Assembly (NCBI GenBank): GCA_020161935.1
Contig: JAIUNI010000005.1
Span: 186,001-250,000 of the forward strand
DNA length: 64,000 nt
Reading direction: 5' to 3'
Source of the DNA: Chloroflexota bacterium
GTDB lineage: Bacteria; Chloroflexota; Anaerolineae; Aggregatilineales; Phototrophicaceae
How positions within the stretch are numbered: the stretch's first letter is position 1; every line of letters begins with the position of its first letter. A program made the position numbers and the translations under genes. Below are positions 26,572 to 34,756 of the stretch, one piece after another. A model generated the notes under the pieces. That model made no database searches. It saw nothing but the letters and a program-made list of their open reading frames with translations, and was not told the DNA's origin.

Positions 26572-28239
26572 ATGGCAGTTTTTGGGATCGATGTTCTGAC
26601 GTTTTTACTGCTGGCTACGGGTGTAGCTGGTGCGATTGTGTTGTTGCTCCCCAACAACAAGCAGATCGTTCGCTGGACGGCGCTGGGGTTGTCTATCCTC
26701 ATCGGCGCGTTCTGCGTGGCGATCTTCGCCAACTACAACCGCGAGGCGGGTGCCGATCAGTTCCAGATGGTTGTGAACGTGCCGTGGTTCTCGCTGGTCG
26801 GCGCGTCGTGGCACTTGGGGATTGATGGTGTGAGCGCGGCGATGATCCTGCTGACGGGTTTGCTGACCCCGCTTGCTGTCCTCATCAGCTTCGAAATTGA
26901 AGAACGGGTCAACGTCCATATGGCGCTGCTGCTGTTCTTCGAAATGGGTTTGCTCGGTGTATTCGTCGCGATGGACTTGATGATTTTCTTCTTGTTCTAC
27001 GAACTGAGCATCGTCCCGATCTACTTCATTATCAACCAATGGGGTGGCCCGAACCGCAAGTACGCCTCGACCAAGTTCTTCATCTACAGCATCGGCGGCT
27101 CGCTCGGTATGCTGCTGGCGATGCAGATGATCGGTTGGTCGATGTCACAGGTTCCAGCGAATGTCATTCAAGCAGCACAGCAGGCGAATCCTGCCATTGC
27201 TGGATACGTCGCTGGCAGCCCTTCGTTCGACATTCCAACCATTTCGGCAGTTTGGCCGAACTTCCTCGGCGATGGTGCCGCTGGTTTCTTGGGTATTCCC
27301 ATCCAAACCGTGAAGGCGCTGGCCTTCCTCGGCTTCTTCGTGGCCTTCTGCATCAAAGTACCGGTATGGCCGTTCCACACATGGCTGCCGGACGCGCACA
27401 GTGAAGCCCCGACCGCCGGTTCGATGCTGCTGGCGGGTGTCATGCTTAAGCTCGGCGCGTACGGTTTCCTGCGTCTCGTTATTCCCTTCTTCCCGGATGT
27501 GTGGATTGCCCCGATTGATATTCTTGGCGCGATCCAGACGAACTGGGCGGGTATCTTCGCCTTCCTCGCCATGCTTAGTATCGTGCTGGGCGCGTTCGCG
27601 GCCTTCGGTCAAACCGACATCAAGCGCTTGGTCGCTTACAGCTCGGTCAACCACATGGGTTTCGTCGCGATGGGCTTGGCAGTCGCGGCGCTGGCTTATG
27701 CCCAGAACTGGCAGAACAGCAGCACCGAACACATGCAAAGCGCGATCATCGCCACCAACGGCGCGGTCATGCAGATGTTCAATCACGGGTTGACCTCGGC
27801 GGCCATGTTCTTGCTCGCCGGTGCGATCTACCACAAGACCCATACTCGCGATATGACGCAGTACGGCGGCTTTTGGGTCAAGGCTCCGGTGTACGGCGCG
27901 ATCTTCATCTTCACCAGCATGGCAAGCCTCGGTTTGCCGGGTCTGAACGGTTTCGTCAGCGAATTCTTAGTCGTGCGCGGTGCGTGGTCAGTCTTTACAT
28001 GGCTGACAATTATCTCGATGATCGGTTTGCTGTTCACGGGCGGTTACATCCTCAAGGGTATTCGCGCCGTGCTGCATGGGCCGTTCAACATGCACTGGAA
28101 AGACTACAATCTGGAAATCGAACTGCGCGAAGCAATTGCGATTGCGCCTCTCTTGGTGCTGATCTTAGTAACCGGGCTGCTGCCCAACTGGATTTTGCCG
28201 ATTATCAATGGCTCGGTGATGAAGATTCTCGGCGGCTAG
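26572..28239 (+). CDS. nuoM: NADH-quinone oxidoreductase subunit M, first copy
   Basis: 555 residues, about 14 TM helices. The antiporter signature is complete: FFLFYELSIVPIYFII with the key Glu, WLPDAHSEAPTAGSMLLAG with the Lys in VMLKLGAYG, and SVNHMGFV. It is predicted to be a proton-pumping antiporter-like subunit. A second, clearly different NuoM follows 30 bases later. Confidence 0.95.
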   Translation: MAVFGIDVLTFLLLATGVAGAIVLLLPNNKQIVRWTALGLSILIGAFCVAIFANYNREAGADQFQMVVNVPWFSLVGASWHLGIDGVSAAMILLTGLLTPLAVLISFEIEERVNVHMALLLFFEMGLLGVFVAMDLMIFFLFYELSIVPIYFIINQWGGPNRKYASTKFFIYSIGGSLGMLLAMQMIGWSMSQVPANVIQAAQQANPAIAGYVAGSPSFDIPTISAVWPNFLGDGAAGFLGIPIQTVKALAFLGFFVAFCIKVPVWPFHTWLPDAHSEAPTAGSMLLAGVMLKLGAYGFLRLVIPFFPDVWIAPIDILGAIQTNWAGIFAFLAMLSIVLGAFAAFGQTDIKRLVAYSSVNHMGFVAMGLAVAALAYAQNWQNSSTEHMQSAIIATNGAVMQMFNHGLTSAAMFLLAGAIYHKTHTRDMTQYGGFWVKAPVYGAIFIFTSMASLGLPGLNGFVSEFLVVRGAWSVFTWLTIISMIGLLFTGGYILKGIRAVLHGPFNMHWKDYNLEIELREAIAIAPLLVLILVTGLLPNWILPIINGSVMKILGG

Positions 28240-28269
28240 CCGTCGGAGCTTCATAATAAGGACGTAATT

Positions 28270-29988
28270 ATGGGTGGATTTCAGTTTCCGATTTTAAGTG
28301 TGATCATCTTTACGCCAATCGTCGCGGCGCTCATTATGCTGGCGATGGATGCGGCGAAGCGCGACATGATTCGCGGTGTGGCGATCACAGCGGCGGGTAT
28401 CGTTCTGGTACTGTCCGCAGCCGTTTACTTTGGCTACAACAGCCAGATCACGACACTCACCGCTGACCTCGACCAGATCGCGGCAGCAGGAGGGCCGTTC
28501 AAAGCGACGGCCATGTTTGTGCGCGGCCTCGCCTTTGAAGAAAATATCCCGTGGGTATCCACACTCGGTATCGCCTACCACCTCGGTGTGGACGGCCTGA
28601 ACGCGCCGATGGTGCTGCTCACCGGTATGGTGACGGTTGCCGGTGTGTTGATCTCGTGGCGCATTGAAGACCGCACACGCGAATTTATGGCCTTCTTCAT
28701 GCTGCTGGTCGCAGGTGTTTACGGTGTATTCCTCGCGGTCGATACCTTTGTCCTCTTCTTCTTTTATGAACTCGCGATCTTCCCCATGTACCTGCTGATC
28801 GCAACGTGGGGCTGGGTCAAGCTGCGTGAATATGCAGCGATGAAGCTGACGCTTTATATCCTCATCGGTTCGGTGGTTGCGTTGGTTGGTGTGATCGCGA
28901 TGGTCTTCACCGCCAGCAACTTCTTCGCGGGTGACGGCGCACAGGCGTTTGAAGCAGCTAAAGCGGCGGGTGTGATAGCCCCCGACGCGCCGACCTTCAG
29001 CTTTAGCATTACGCATTTGATGGCAGCCGGTGAAGCGGGCGCGTTTAGCATCCCCGGTTATGCCGGTATTGACGTGATGACCTTCTCTAAGCTGTGGTTC
29101 CCCTTCATCTTTATCGGTTTCGCGGTTCTGGCAGGGGTGTTCCCCTTCCACAACTGGTCGCCGGACGGTCACGTTGCCGCCCCGACTGCGGTTTCGATGA
29201 TCCATGCAGGCGTGCTGATGAAGCTCGGTGCTTACGCCGCGCTGCGGATGGGTATGCAGTTGATGCCTGAAGGCGCACAGGTTCATATGCCGTGGATTGT
29301 GTTCCTCACGCTGGTCAATGTGGTGTACGGCGCGTTTATCGCCTTCCGCCAGCGTGACTTCAAGTATGTTATCGGCTTCTCGTCGGTCAGCCATATGGGT
29401 TTGGTGTCGATGGGTTGGGCGACCATGAATATCGTCGGTATGACCGGCGCGGGTTTGCAGATGTTCAGCCACGGCGCGATGACGGCTCTGTTCTTCGGCT
29501 GCGTCGGTATGGTTTACGACCGCGCACATACCCGTGATATTCCGAGCCTCGGCGGTTTCGCCAAGAAGATGCCGTGGGTGGCGTTCGCCTTCATCATCGG
29601 CGGTTTGACCAGTATGGGTATGCCGTTGTTTAGCGGTTTCGTATCCGAATTCGCTATCTTCCAAGGGATGTGGCAAGCCTCGCCCAATATTTCGCTGCAA
29701 ATTGGTAACTTCACCCTCACGAATTACTATTCGATCATCGTCATTCTGTCCGCATTAGCCATCGTCATCACGGCGGCCTATGTGCTGCGGGTGACAGGGC
29801 AGGTGTTCTTCGGTGAGTTTGATGCCGCCAAATACCCTGATGTGGGTGACATTGGCATCACCGACCGTATTATTTTGTTCCTGTTGGGTACGCCGCTGCT
29901 GATTATCGGTGTATTCCCGACAATCATTTATCCGATGGTCACCGCCGGTTTGCAGCCCGTGCTGGCTATCCTCGGAGGGGGTCGCTAA
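28270..29988 (+). CDS. nuoM: NADH-quinone oxidoreductase subunit M, second copy
   Basis: 572 residues. It keeps the pump residues (FFFYELAIFPMYLLIATWGW, NWSPDGHVAAPTAVSMIHAG, VLMKLGAYA and SSVSHMGLVSMG) but differs from the first NuoM over most of its length, with its own loop at about 210-250, so it is an old paralogue and not a recent duplicate. The start has aagga upstream. With NuoL and NuoN it would give four antiporter-like pumps. Confidence 0.94.
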   Translation: MGGFQFPILSVIIFTPIVAALIMLAMDAAKRDMIRGVAITAAGIVLVLSAAVYFGYNSQITTLTADLDQIAAAGGPFKATAMFVRGLAFEENIPWVSTLGIAYHLGVDGLNAPMVLLTGMVTVAGVLISWRIEDRTREFMAFFMLLVAGVYGVFLAVDTFVLFFFYELAIFPMYLLIATWGWVKLREYAAMKLTLYILIGSVVALVGVIAMVFTASNFFAGDGAQAFEAAKAAGVIAPDAPTFSFSITHLMAAGEAGAFSIPGYAGIDVMTFSKLWFPFIFIGFAVLAGVFPFHNWSPDGHVAAPTAVSMIHAGVLMKLGAYAALRMGMQLMPEGAQVHMPWIVFLTLVNVVYGAFIAFRQRDFKYVIGFSSVSHMGLVSMGWATMNIVGMTGAGLQMFSHGAMTALFFGCVGMVYDRAHTRDIPSLGGFAKKMPWVAFAFIIGGLTSMGMPLFSGFVSEFAIFQGMWQASPNISLQIGNFTLTNYYSIIVILSALAIVITAAYVLRVTGQVFFGEFDAAKYPDVGDIGITDRIILFLLGTPLLIIGVFPTIIYPMVTAGLQPVLAILGGGR

Positions 29989-29990
29989 CT

Positions 29991-31514
29991 GTGAGTACTA
30001 CCGAATTTACCCTCGGGCAAAGTTTGCTGGTCGTCCTGCCGGAGTTCGGTCTGGCGGCGCTGACCTTCATTGTCTTGCTGCTCGACCTGCGCTGGTCAGA
30101 AACCCAGCGTAAGAATATCGCCGTCGTGTCCGGTGTCGGCTTGGGTCTCTTGGCGCTCATCCCGCTCATTATTTACCCCGGCTCACCGTCCACACCGGTC
30201 GGCCTGTACTGGGGCGGCATGATCCGCTACGACGCACTCTCCCAAATATTCAAGGTGATGGTGCTGGCGGCGGGTGCAATCACCAGCTTGATTTCGGCGG
30301 ATGTCAAAGGCATTGGCCGTAAAGGTGAGTTTTATATCATCCTGATCGTGTCGTCTCTCGGCATGACCTTGATGTCCAGCGCGGCTGACCTCATCATGGC
30401 CTTCCTCGCGCTCGAAACCACCTCCATTCCTCTGTATATCCTCGCGGGCTTTAAGCGCGGGGATAGCCGGAGCATGGAAAGCGGTATGAAGTATTTCCTG
30501 TTCGGTTCGTTCGCCTCGGCCATCATGCTCTACGGCTTGAGCTTGCTTTATGGCTTCAGCGGTCAAACCAACCTGTATCAATTGGCTCAATATCTGAACT
30601 CAGATGCGTTTGCGAGCAATCCGGTTCCGGTGCTGGCTTCGCTGGTTTTGGTGATCGTCGGCTTCGGCTTCAAGATTAGTGCCGTTCCCTTCCACTTCTG
30701 GACACCCGATGTTTACGAAGGCGCTCCCACACCCGTAACCGCCTTCTTAAGCGTCGCCAGTAAGGCGGCCAGCTTCGCGCTGCTCGTCCGGTTCCTGATC
30801 GCGGTATTCCCGGCGACCGTCGTCATCGGCGGTACGGAAATCCAGAATTTCTGGGTGCAGTTGATGGTCGCTTCTGCGGTCATCTCGATGACGGTTGGTA
30901 ACGTCGTCGCGCTGTCGCAGAAGAACATCAAGCGTCTGCTGGCTTACTCCAGCATCGCGCAGGCCGGTTATACCCTCGTCGGTGTCGCGGCCATTCAGTC
31001 GGCGACGGTCGCAGGGCAGGCGGATGCGGTCGCTTCCGTCGGCTTCTATATGTTCATGTATGTGTTCACGAACCTGCTGGCCTTCGCCGTCGTCATCCTG
31101 TTCAGCGAAGCCACGGGCAGCGAAACGATTGCCGACCTCGCGGGTCTCAGCCGTCGCAACCCCTTCCTTGCGCTGATGATGACCGTTGCGCTGCTCTCTC
31201 TGGCAGGTGTGCCACCGGCTGCCGGTTTCGTTGGCAAGTTCTTCCTGTTCCGCGCCGCCGTTCAATCCGACCTCACATGGTTGGCGATTGTCGGTGTGTT
31301 GAACTCGATTGTGGCGCTTTACTACTATCTGGTGGTCATCAAGGTCATGTACGTTGACCGCAGCCCGGATGAAGATAAGCCCATTCCGGTGTCGCGCCCC
31401 TACACATGGGCGATGAGCATCACCGCGATTGCCGTCATCCTGATCGGTACGGTGGCGGTGCAGACAGTGTTTACGTGGGCGGTCGAAAGCGCACGCTCGC
31501 TGTTCCCCAGCTAA
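29991..31514 (+). CDS. nuoN: NADH-quinone oxidoreductase subunit N
   Basis: 507 residues, GTG start 2 bases after the second nuoM, with ggaggggg upstream. Typical NuoN marks are FLALETTSIPLYILAGF with the Glu, FHFWTPDVYEGAPTPVTAF, and RLLAYSSIAQAGYTLVG. It is the antiporter-like subunit nearest NuoK. It is the last nuo gene before a hairpin. Confidence 0.96.
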   Translation: MSTTEFTLGQSLLVVLPEFGLAALTFIVLLLDLRWSETQRKNIAVVSGVGLGLLALIPLIIYPGSPSTPVGLYWGGMIRYDALSQIFKVMVLAAGAITSLISADVKGIGRKGEFYIILIVSSLGMTLMSSAADLIMAFLALETTSIPLYILAGFKRGDSRSMESGMKYFLFGSFASAIMLYGLSLLYGFSGQTNLYQLAQYLNSDAFASNPVPVLASLVLVIVGFGFKISAVPFHFWTPDVYEGAPTPVTAFLSVASKAASFALLVRFLIAVFPATVVIGGTEIQNFWVQLMVASAVISMTVGNVVALSQKNIKRLLAYSSIAQAGYTLVGVAAIQSATVAGQADAVASVGFYMFMYVFTNLLAFAVVILFSEATGSETIADLAGLSRRNPFLALMMTVALLSLAGVPPAAGFVGKFFLFRAAVQSDLTWLAIVGVLNSIVALYYYLVVIKVMYVDRSPDEDKPIPVSRPYTWAMSITAIAVILIGTVAVQTVFTWAVESARSLFPS

Positions 31515-31552
31515 TTTGATCGTTAAAACGGTCAAAAATATAGACAGTGTGT

Positions 31553-31578
31553 ATAGGGACAGGCAAAACTGTCCCTAT
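31553..31578 (+). terminator. Hairpin between nuoN and the F0 genes
   Basis: A perfect 10-bp stem, atagggacag (31553-31562) and ctgtccctat (31569-31578), has a gcaaaa loop. No U-run follows, so it may stabilise or process the nuo mRNA and need not stop transcription. Confidence 0.5.
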
Positions 31579-31612
31579 GTGTTGAATGGAATAGGCAATT
31601 TTAGTGTTTTTG

Positions 31613-31618
31613 TATAAT
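31613..31618 (+). promoter_or_regulatory. -10 box of the F0 operon
   Basis: A perfect TATAAT lies 50 bases before the atpI-like start. No good -35 box is visible. It suggests the F0 genes have their own promoter besides read-through from nuo. Confidence 0.4.
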
Positions 31619-31668
31619 GTCCGTTGGCAATAGCGCCTTAATTGTGATAATATTCCCGAACTTTTACG

Positions 31669-31956
31669 ATGCCTGATCCTAAACAACCTGCGCGTATCAA
31701 AAATTTGTCTGTAGTGGGAATTGCAGGGTTCGCGGGTTGCTGGATTATTATTGTCGTCTTTGTGGCATTGATTGCTGGTTTGTGGCTCGACGCGCAGTTT
31801 AATGTGCGCGGCCCGTTCACAATCGGCTTGATCGTACTCAGTATTCCGGTCACATTGTTTGTGGTGTTGCGAATCGTCCTGAAGCTGATCTCTTTGATAC
31901 AGCCGCAGCCGAAACCAGACGATCAGGACACGGACACAACTACCAGAGGAGGTTGA
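31669..31956 (+). CDS. AtpI/AtpZ-like small membrane protein
   Basis: 95 residues with two TM helices and a short basic start (PKQPARIKN). Position directly before atpB and the AGLWLDAQFNVRGPF linker between helices match AtpI/AtpZ-type proteins, which help assemble the c-ring and may carry Mg or Ca. Sequence alone is too short to separate AtpI from AtpZ. Confidence 0.7.
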   Translation: MPDPKQPARIKNLSVVGIAGFAGCWIIIVVFVALIAGLWLDAQFNVRGPFTIGLIVLSIPVTLFVVLRIVLKLISLIQPQPKPDDQDTDTTTRGG

Positions 31957-32001
31957 ATCGTTCATGAGTTTATCCGTTGATAGAGGCAAAGGGGGGCGCG
32001 C

Positions 32002-33291
32002 ATGGGCAAAACGCAACGTGGCTGTCTAGTCCTGCTAGGCATCATCGTTTTCTTAGGGGCTTGTGCATGGCTCACGTTCGGTGTTCTGCCGGGCGCGGGT
32101 TCAGCGCCGTCGCTCCCTGTGATTGCCGTACCCGGTGAGCCGTACTACACATGGTTTACCTTCTTTGGCCTGTTCCCTGTAACCAACACATGGGTTCACA
32201 CGCTGACCGTCTCGCTCATCCTGCTGATCGTCGTGGCTATTGGCTGGCGCGTGAGCAAGGGCTGGACGAAGGAAGTTCCCGGTCGTTTCCAAGCGCTGCT
32301 GGAACTGCTCGGTGAATTTGTTTATGGTCAGACCAAGAACTTCGCCGGTTTAACCCCGCTGTCGCGCAATTGGCTGTTCCCACTGGCCGCCAGCATCTTC
32401 GTTTTCTTGCTCGTTGCCAATCTCAGCAAGCTGATCCCCGGTTTTGAAACCGTCGGTATCATGCACTGCGCCGGTCACAACGATGTCGAGAACGGGATCA
32501 ACATCACCGCTGGTCACCCGTCTGTCGGCAACCAACTATGGGTTGATGCACCGCTGAAGTCGGCCTACACCGCTGACGAAACCGACTACCACGCTTGCGA
32601 AGAGTGGAAAGAAGGCCATGTCACGGCTCCAACCTCGGCTGAACTGGCTGCCGCTGCGGATCACCTGCGTGAAGAAGAAGAGACCATTCGCTTGGCGAGC
32701 TTTACCGATACTGAGGAAAGCACCGCCATCGAAGAAGCTCGTCTGCACGCCGCCGAAGAAGTCTGGCCGCACGCCGCCGTAGGCTTACCTGCCGACGCGC
32801 TGGAACAGGGTGTTGTACCCTACCTTCAGGTTGTCACCCCGTACTTCCGTGGTGCCACCACCGACTTGAACCTGCCGTTGGCTTTGGCGCTCATCGTGTT
32901 CGTCGCAATTCAGGTATTTGGTGTCGCCGCTCAAGGCCCCAACTACTTCCAGAAGTTTGTGAACCTGAGCGCGCTGGGCAACCTCGGCAAGAAACCGCTG
33001 GGCGCAATCGACTTCGTGGTCGGTCTGCTCGAAATCATCTCGGAACTCGGTAAGATCGTCAGCTTGACCTTCCGTTTGTTCGGTAACCTGTTCGCAGGTG
33101 GTATTCTGCTCGCGGTTATGTCCTTCTTGGTCGGCCTCATTCTGCCCGTGGTCTTCATGGGTCTGGAATTGGTCGTTGCCAGCATTCAGGCATACGTATT
33201 CGCAATCTTGACAATCGTGTTCTCGGCGCAGGCGATGGAAGGCCATCATGGCGACGATGAACATCACGACGAAGCTCACGATCACGCTTAA
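32002..33291 (+). CDS. atpB: ATP synthase F0 subunit a, with large loop insertion
   Basis: 429 residues, against about 270 in E. coli. The proton-path Arg358 lies in LTFRLFGNLFAGG. About 130 residues (about 150-280) are inserted between LSKLIPGFET and the usual TTDLNLPLALALIVF. By E. coli topology this is the extracytoplasmic loop between the second and third long helices. The insert is acidic, has Cys156 and Cys199, and a helical Glu-rich part. The C-terminus ends in a His/Asp-rich tail (HHGDDEHHDEAHDHA). The subunit forms the proton half-channels against the c-ring. Confidence 0.94.
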   Translation: MGKTQRGCLVLLGIIVFLGACAWLTFGVLPGAGSAPSLPVIAVPGEPYYTWFTFFGLFPVTNTWVHTLTVSLILLIVVAIGWRVSKGWTKEVPGRFQALLELLGEFVYGQTKNFAGLTPLSRNWLFPLAASIFVFLLVANLSKLIPGFETVGIMHCAGHNDVENGINITAGHPSVGNQLWVDAPLKSAYTADETDYHACEEWKEGHVTAPTSAELAAAADHLREEEETIRLASFTDTEESTAIEEARLHAAEEVWPHAAVGLPADALEQGVVPYLQVVTPYFRGATTDLNLPLALALIVFVAIQVFGVAAQGPNYFQKFVNLSALGNLGKKPLGAIDFVVGLLEIISELGKIVSLTFRLFGNLFAGGILLAVMSFLVGLILPVVFMGLELVVASIQAYVFAILTIVFSAQAMEGHHGDDEHHDEAHDHA

Positions 33292-33303
33292 TTAATCGAC
33301 TAA

Positions 33304-33567
<264 letters not shown>

Positions 33568-33594
33568 TCGTCTGCACGACGAGGAGTCTAGTAC

Positions 33595-34497
33595 ATGAGC
33601 AAAAATAAGTCTCTTAAACGAATTCTTATGGCAGCGCTGCTGATGGCTTCCATGCTGTTCAGCGTCTCCATTATGCGCGCCCAAGAAGCGACCGCCGAAC
33701 CGACGGCTGCCGAGGCCGCTGCTGAAGGCGACCACAGCACCGAGGCTGCGGCAGAGGGTGAAACGGCTGCTGAAGCTGCTCCTGCCACCAGCCCGTTGAC
33801 CCCGCTGGGTATCAACGCTGGCTTCTTGATCGCCCAAATTGTCAACTTCCTCATTATCTTCGCCGCGCTGTTGTTTGGTCTGTGGCGGCCTATTGCCAAC
33901 ATGCTCGACAGCCGTGGTGCCAAGATCCAGAAGGGTTTGGAAGACGCACAGGTCGCCGCGAACGCTCGTCGTAACGCCGAAGCCGAAGCGGAAACCATCC
34001 GCTCCAACGCCCGTGCGGACATCTCGAAGGGTGTCGAAGAAGGTCGTCTGCGTGGTGATGAAGTCGCCAAGCAGATCGAAGCCGAAGCCCGTACTGAAGC
34101 CGAAAAGATCCGCGCCGAAGCCCGTACTGCTGCTGCTGCCGAACGTGATCAGCAGTTGGCCGGTCTGCGTGGTCAAATCGCCGCGATTTCGCTGGCTGCG
34201 ACCCACAAGCTGATTGGTTCCGCGCTGGACGACAAGAAGGCTAAGTCACTGATCGACAACTTCTTCACCGATGTGCCGCAAGGCGCTCTCAAACTCGGTG
34301 GCGCGGTTGAAGTCGTCAGCGCCATGCCCTTGAGTGCCGATGAACAGGCCAAGGCCAAGAGCGCCATTGGTGCGGATAGCATCACCTTCACGGTTGATCC
34401 GTCTATTCTCGGTGGCTTGATCGTTCGCTCTGGCGACCGTGTTGTGGACGGCAGCGTCCGCAGCGGCCTGAATGACCTGAGCGCCCGCTTGAACTAA
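33595..34497 (+). CDS. atpF: ATP synthase b subunit fused to the C-terminal part of delta
   Basis: 300 residues. Residues 1-29 look like a cleavable signal peptide (RILMAALLMASMLFSVS, then MRA-Q), followed by an Ala/Glu/Thr-rich stretch to about 70. Then comes the b-type TM helix (INAGFLIAQIVNFLIIFAAL), a long charged coiled coil (105-230) and, from 238, the C-terminal part of delta/OSCP (VVSAMPLSADEQ, DPSILGGLIVRSGDRVVDGS). The N-terminal helical domain of delta, which binds F1 alpha, is missing. It forms the peripheral stalk. No F1 genes follow; the next gene is murE-like. Confidence 0.9.
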   Translation: MSKNKSLKRILMAALLMASMLFSVSIMRAQEATAEPTAAEAAAEGDHSTEAAAEGETAAEAAPATSPLTPLGINAGFLIAQIVNFLIIFAALLFGLWRPIANMLDSRGAKIQKGLEDAQVAANARRNAEAEAETIRSNARADISKGVEEGRLRGDEVAKQIEAEARTEAEKIRAEARTAAAAERDQQLAGLRGQIAAISLAATHKLIGSALDDKKAKSLIDNFFTDVPQGALKLGGAVEVVSAMPLSADEQAKAKSAIGADSITFTVDPSILGGLIVRSGDRVVDGSVRSGLNDLSARLN

Positions 34498-34535
34498 GAG
34501 CGGTTCTTCGCCTCTGAAATTGCTTTGCGCTTGTT

Positions 34536-34573
34536 CCCCTCCCTGTTACTACGGGGAGGGGCAGGGGTGGGGT
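34536..34573. repeat. 38-bp twin repeat, first copy
   Basis: cccctccctgttactacggg and its continuation to ggggtggggt. The same 38 bases with one change recur at 34708-34745, 172 bases later, in the same direction. Each copy forms an 8-bp hairpin (cccctccc with gggagggg). Confidence 0.7.
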
Positions 34574-34602
34574 TGAATAGCTAAGGGTGAGGTTCTGCTT
34601 TG

Positions 34603-34671
34603 AACCGCAGAGATGCAGAGGATACACGGTATAATAGCCCTGTAGACTCCGTATCTCTGCGGTTTTTATTT
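34603..34671 (+). terminator. Terminator-like hairpin built from a repeat
   Basis: aaccgcagagat (34603-34614) pairs with atctctgcggtt (34653-34664) and is followed by tttatttct. The long loop holds TATAAT at 34630-34635, which could be a -10 box for murE. The stem belongs to the accgcagagacgcagag repeat type also seen at 56975. Confidence 0.6.
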
Positions 34672-34707
34672 CTACTGCTGCCAGTAAAATCACGACCTCT
34701 GTCCTCT

Positions 34708-34745
34708 CCCCTCCCTGTTGCTACGGGGAGGGGCAGGGGTGGGGT
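34708..34745. repeat. 38-bp twin repeat, second copy
   Basis: Differs from the copy at 34536 by a single base (gttgc for gttac). It ends 11 bases before the murE start, so its hairpin could affect murE translation. Confidence 0.7.
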
Positions 34746-34756
34746 AAAGGTTCCTG

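Noticed and set aside
28294-29700. 468-codon frame antisense to the second nuoM
   Set aside because: The same artefact of high third-position GC; no ribosome site and no recognisable fold.
34536-34745. CRISPR array
   Set aside because: Only two repeat copies, 172 bases apart, with a terminator-like hairpin between them and no cas genes in the window.
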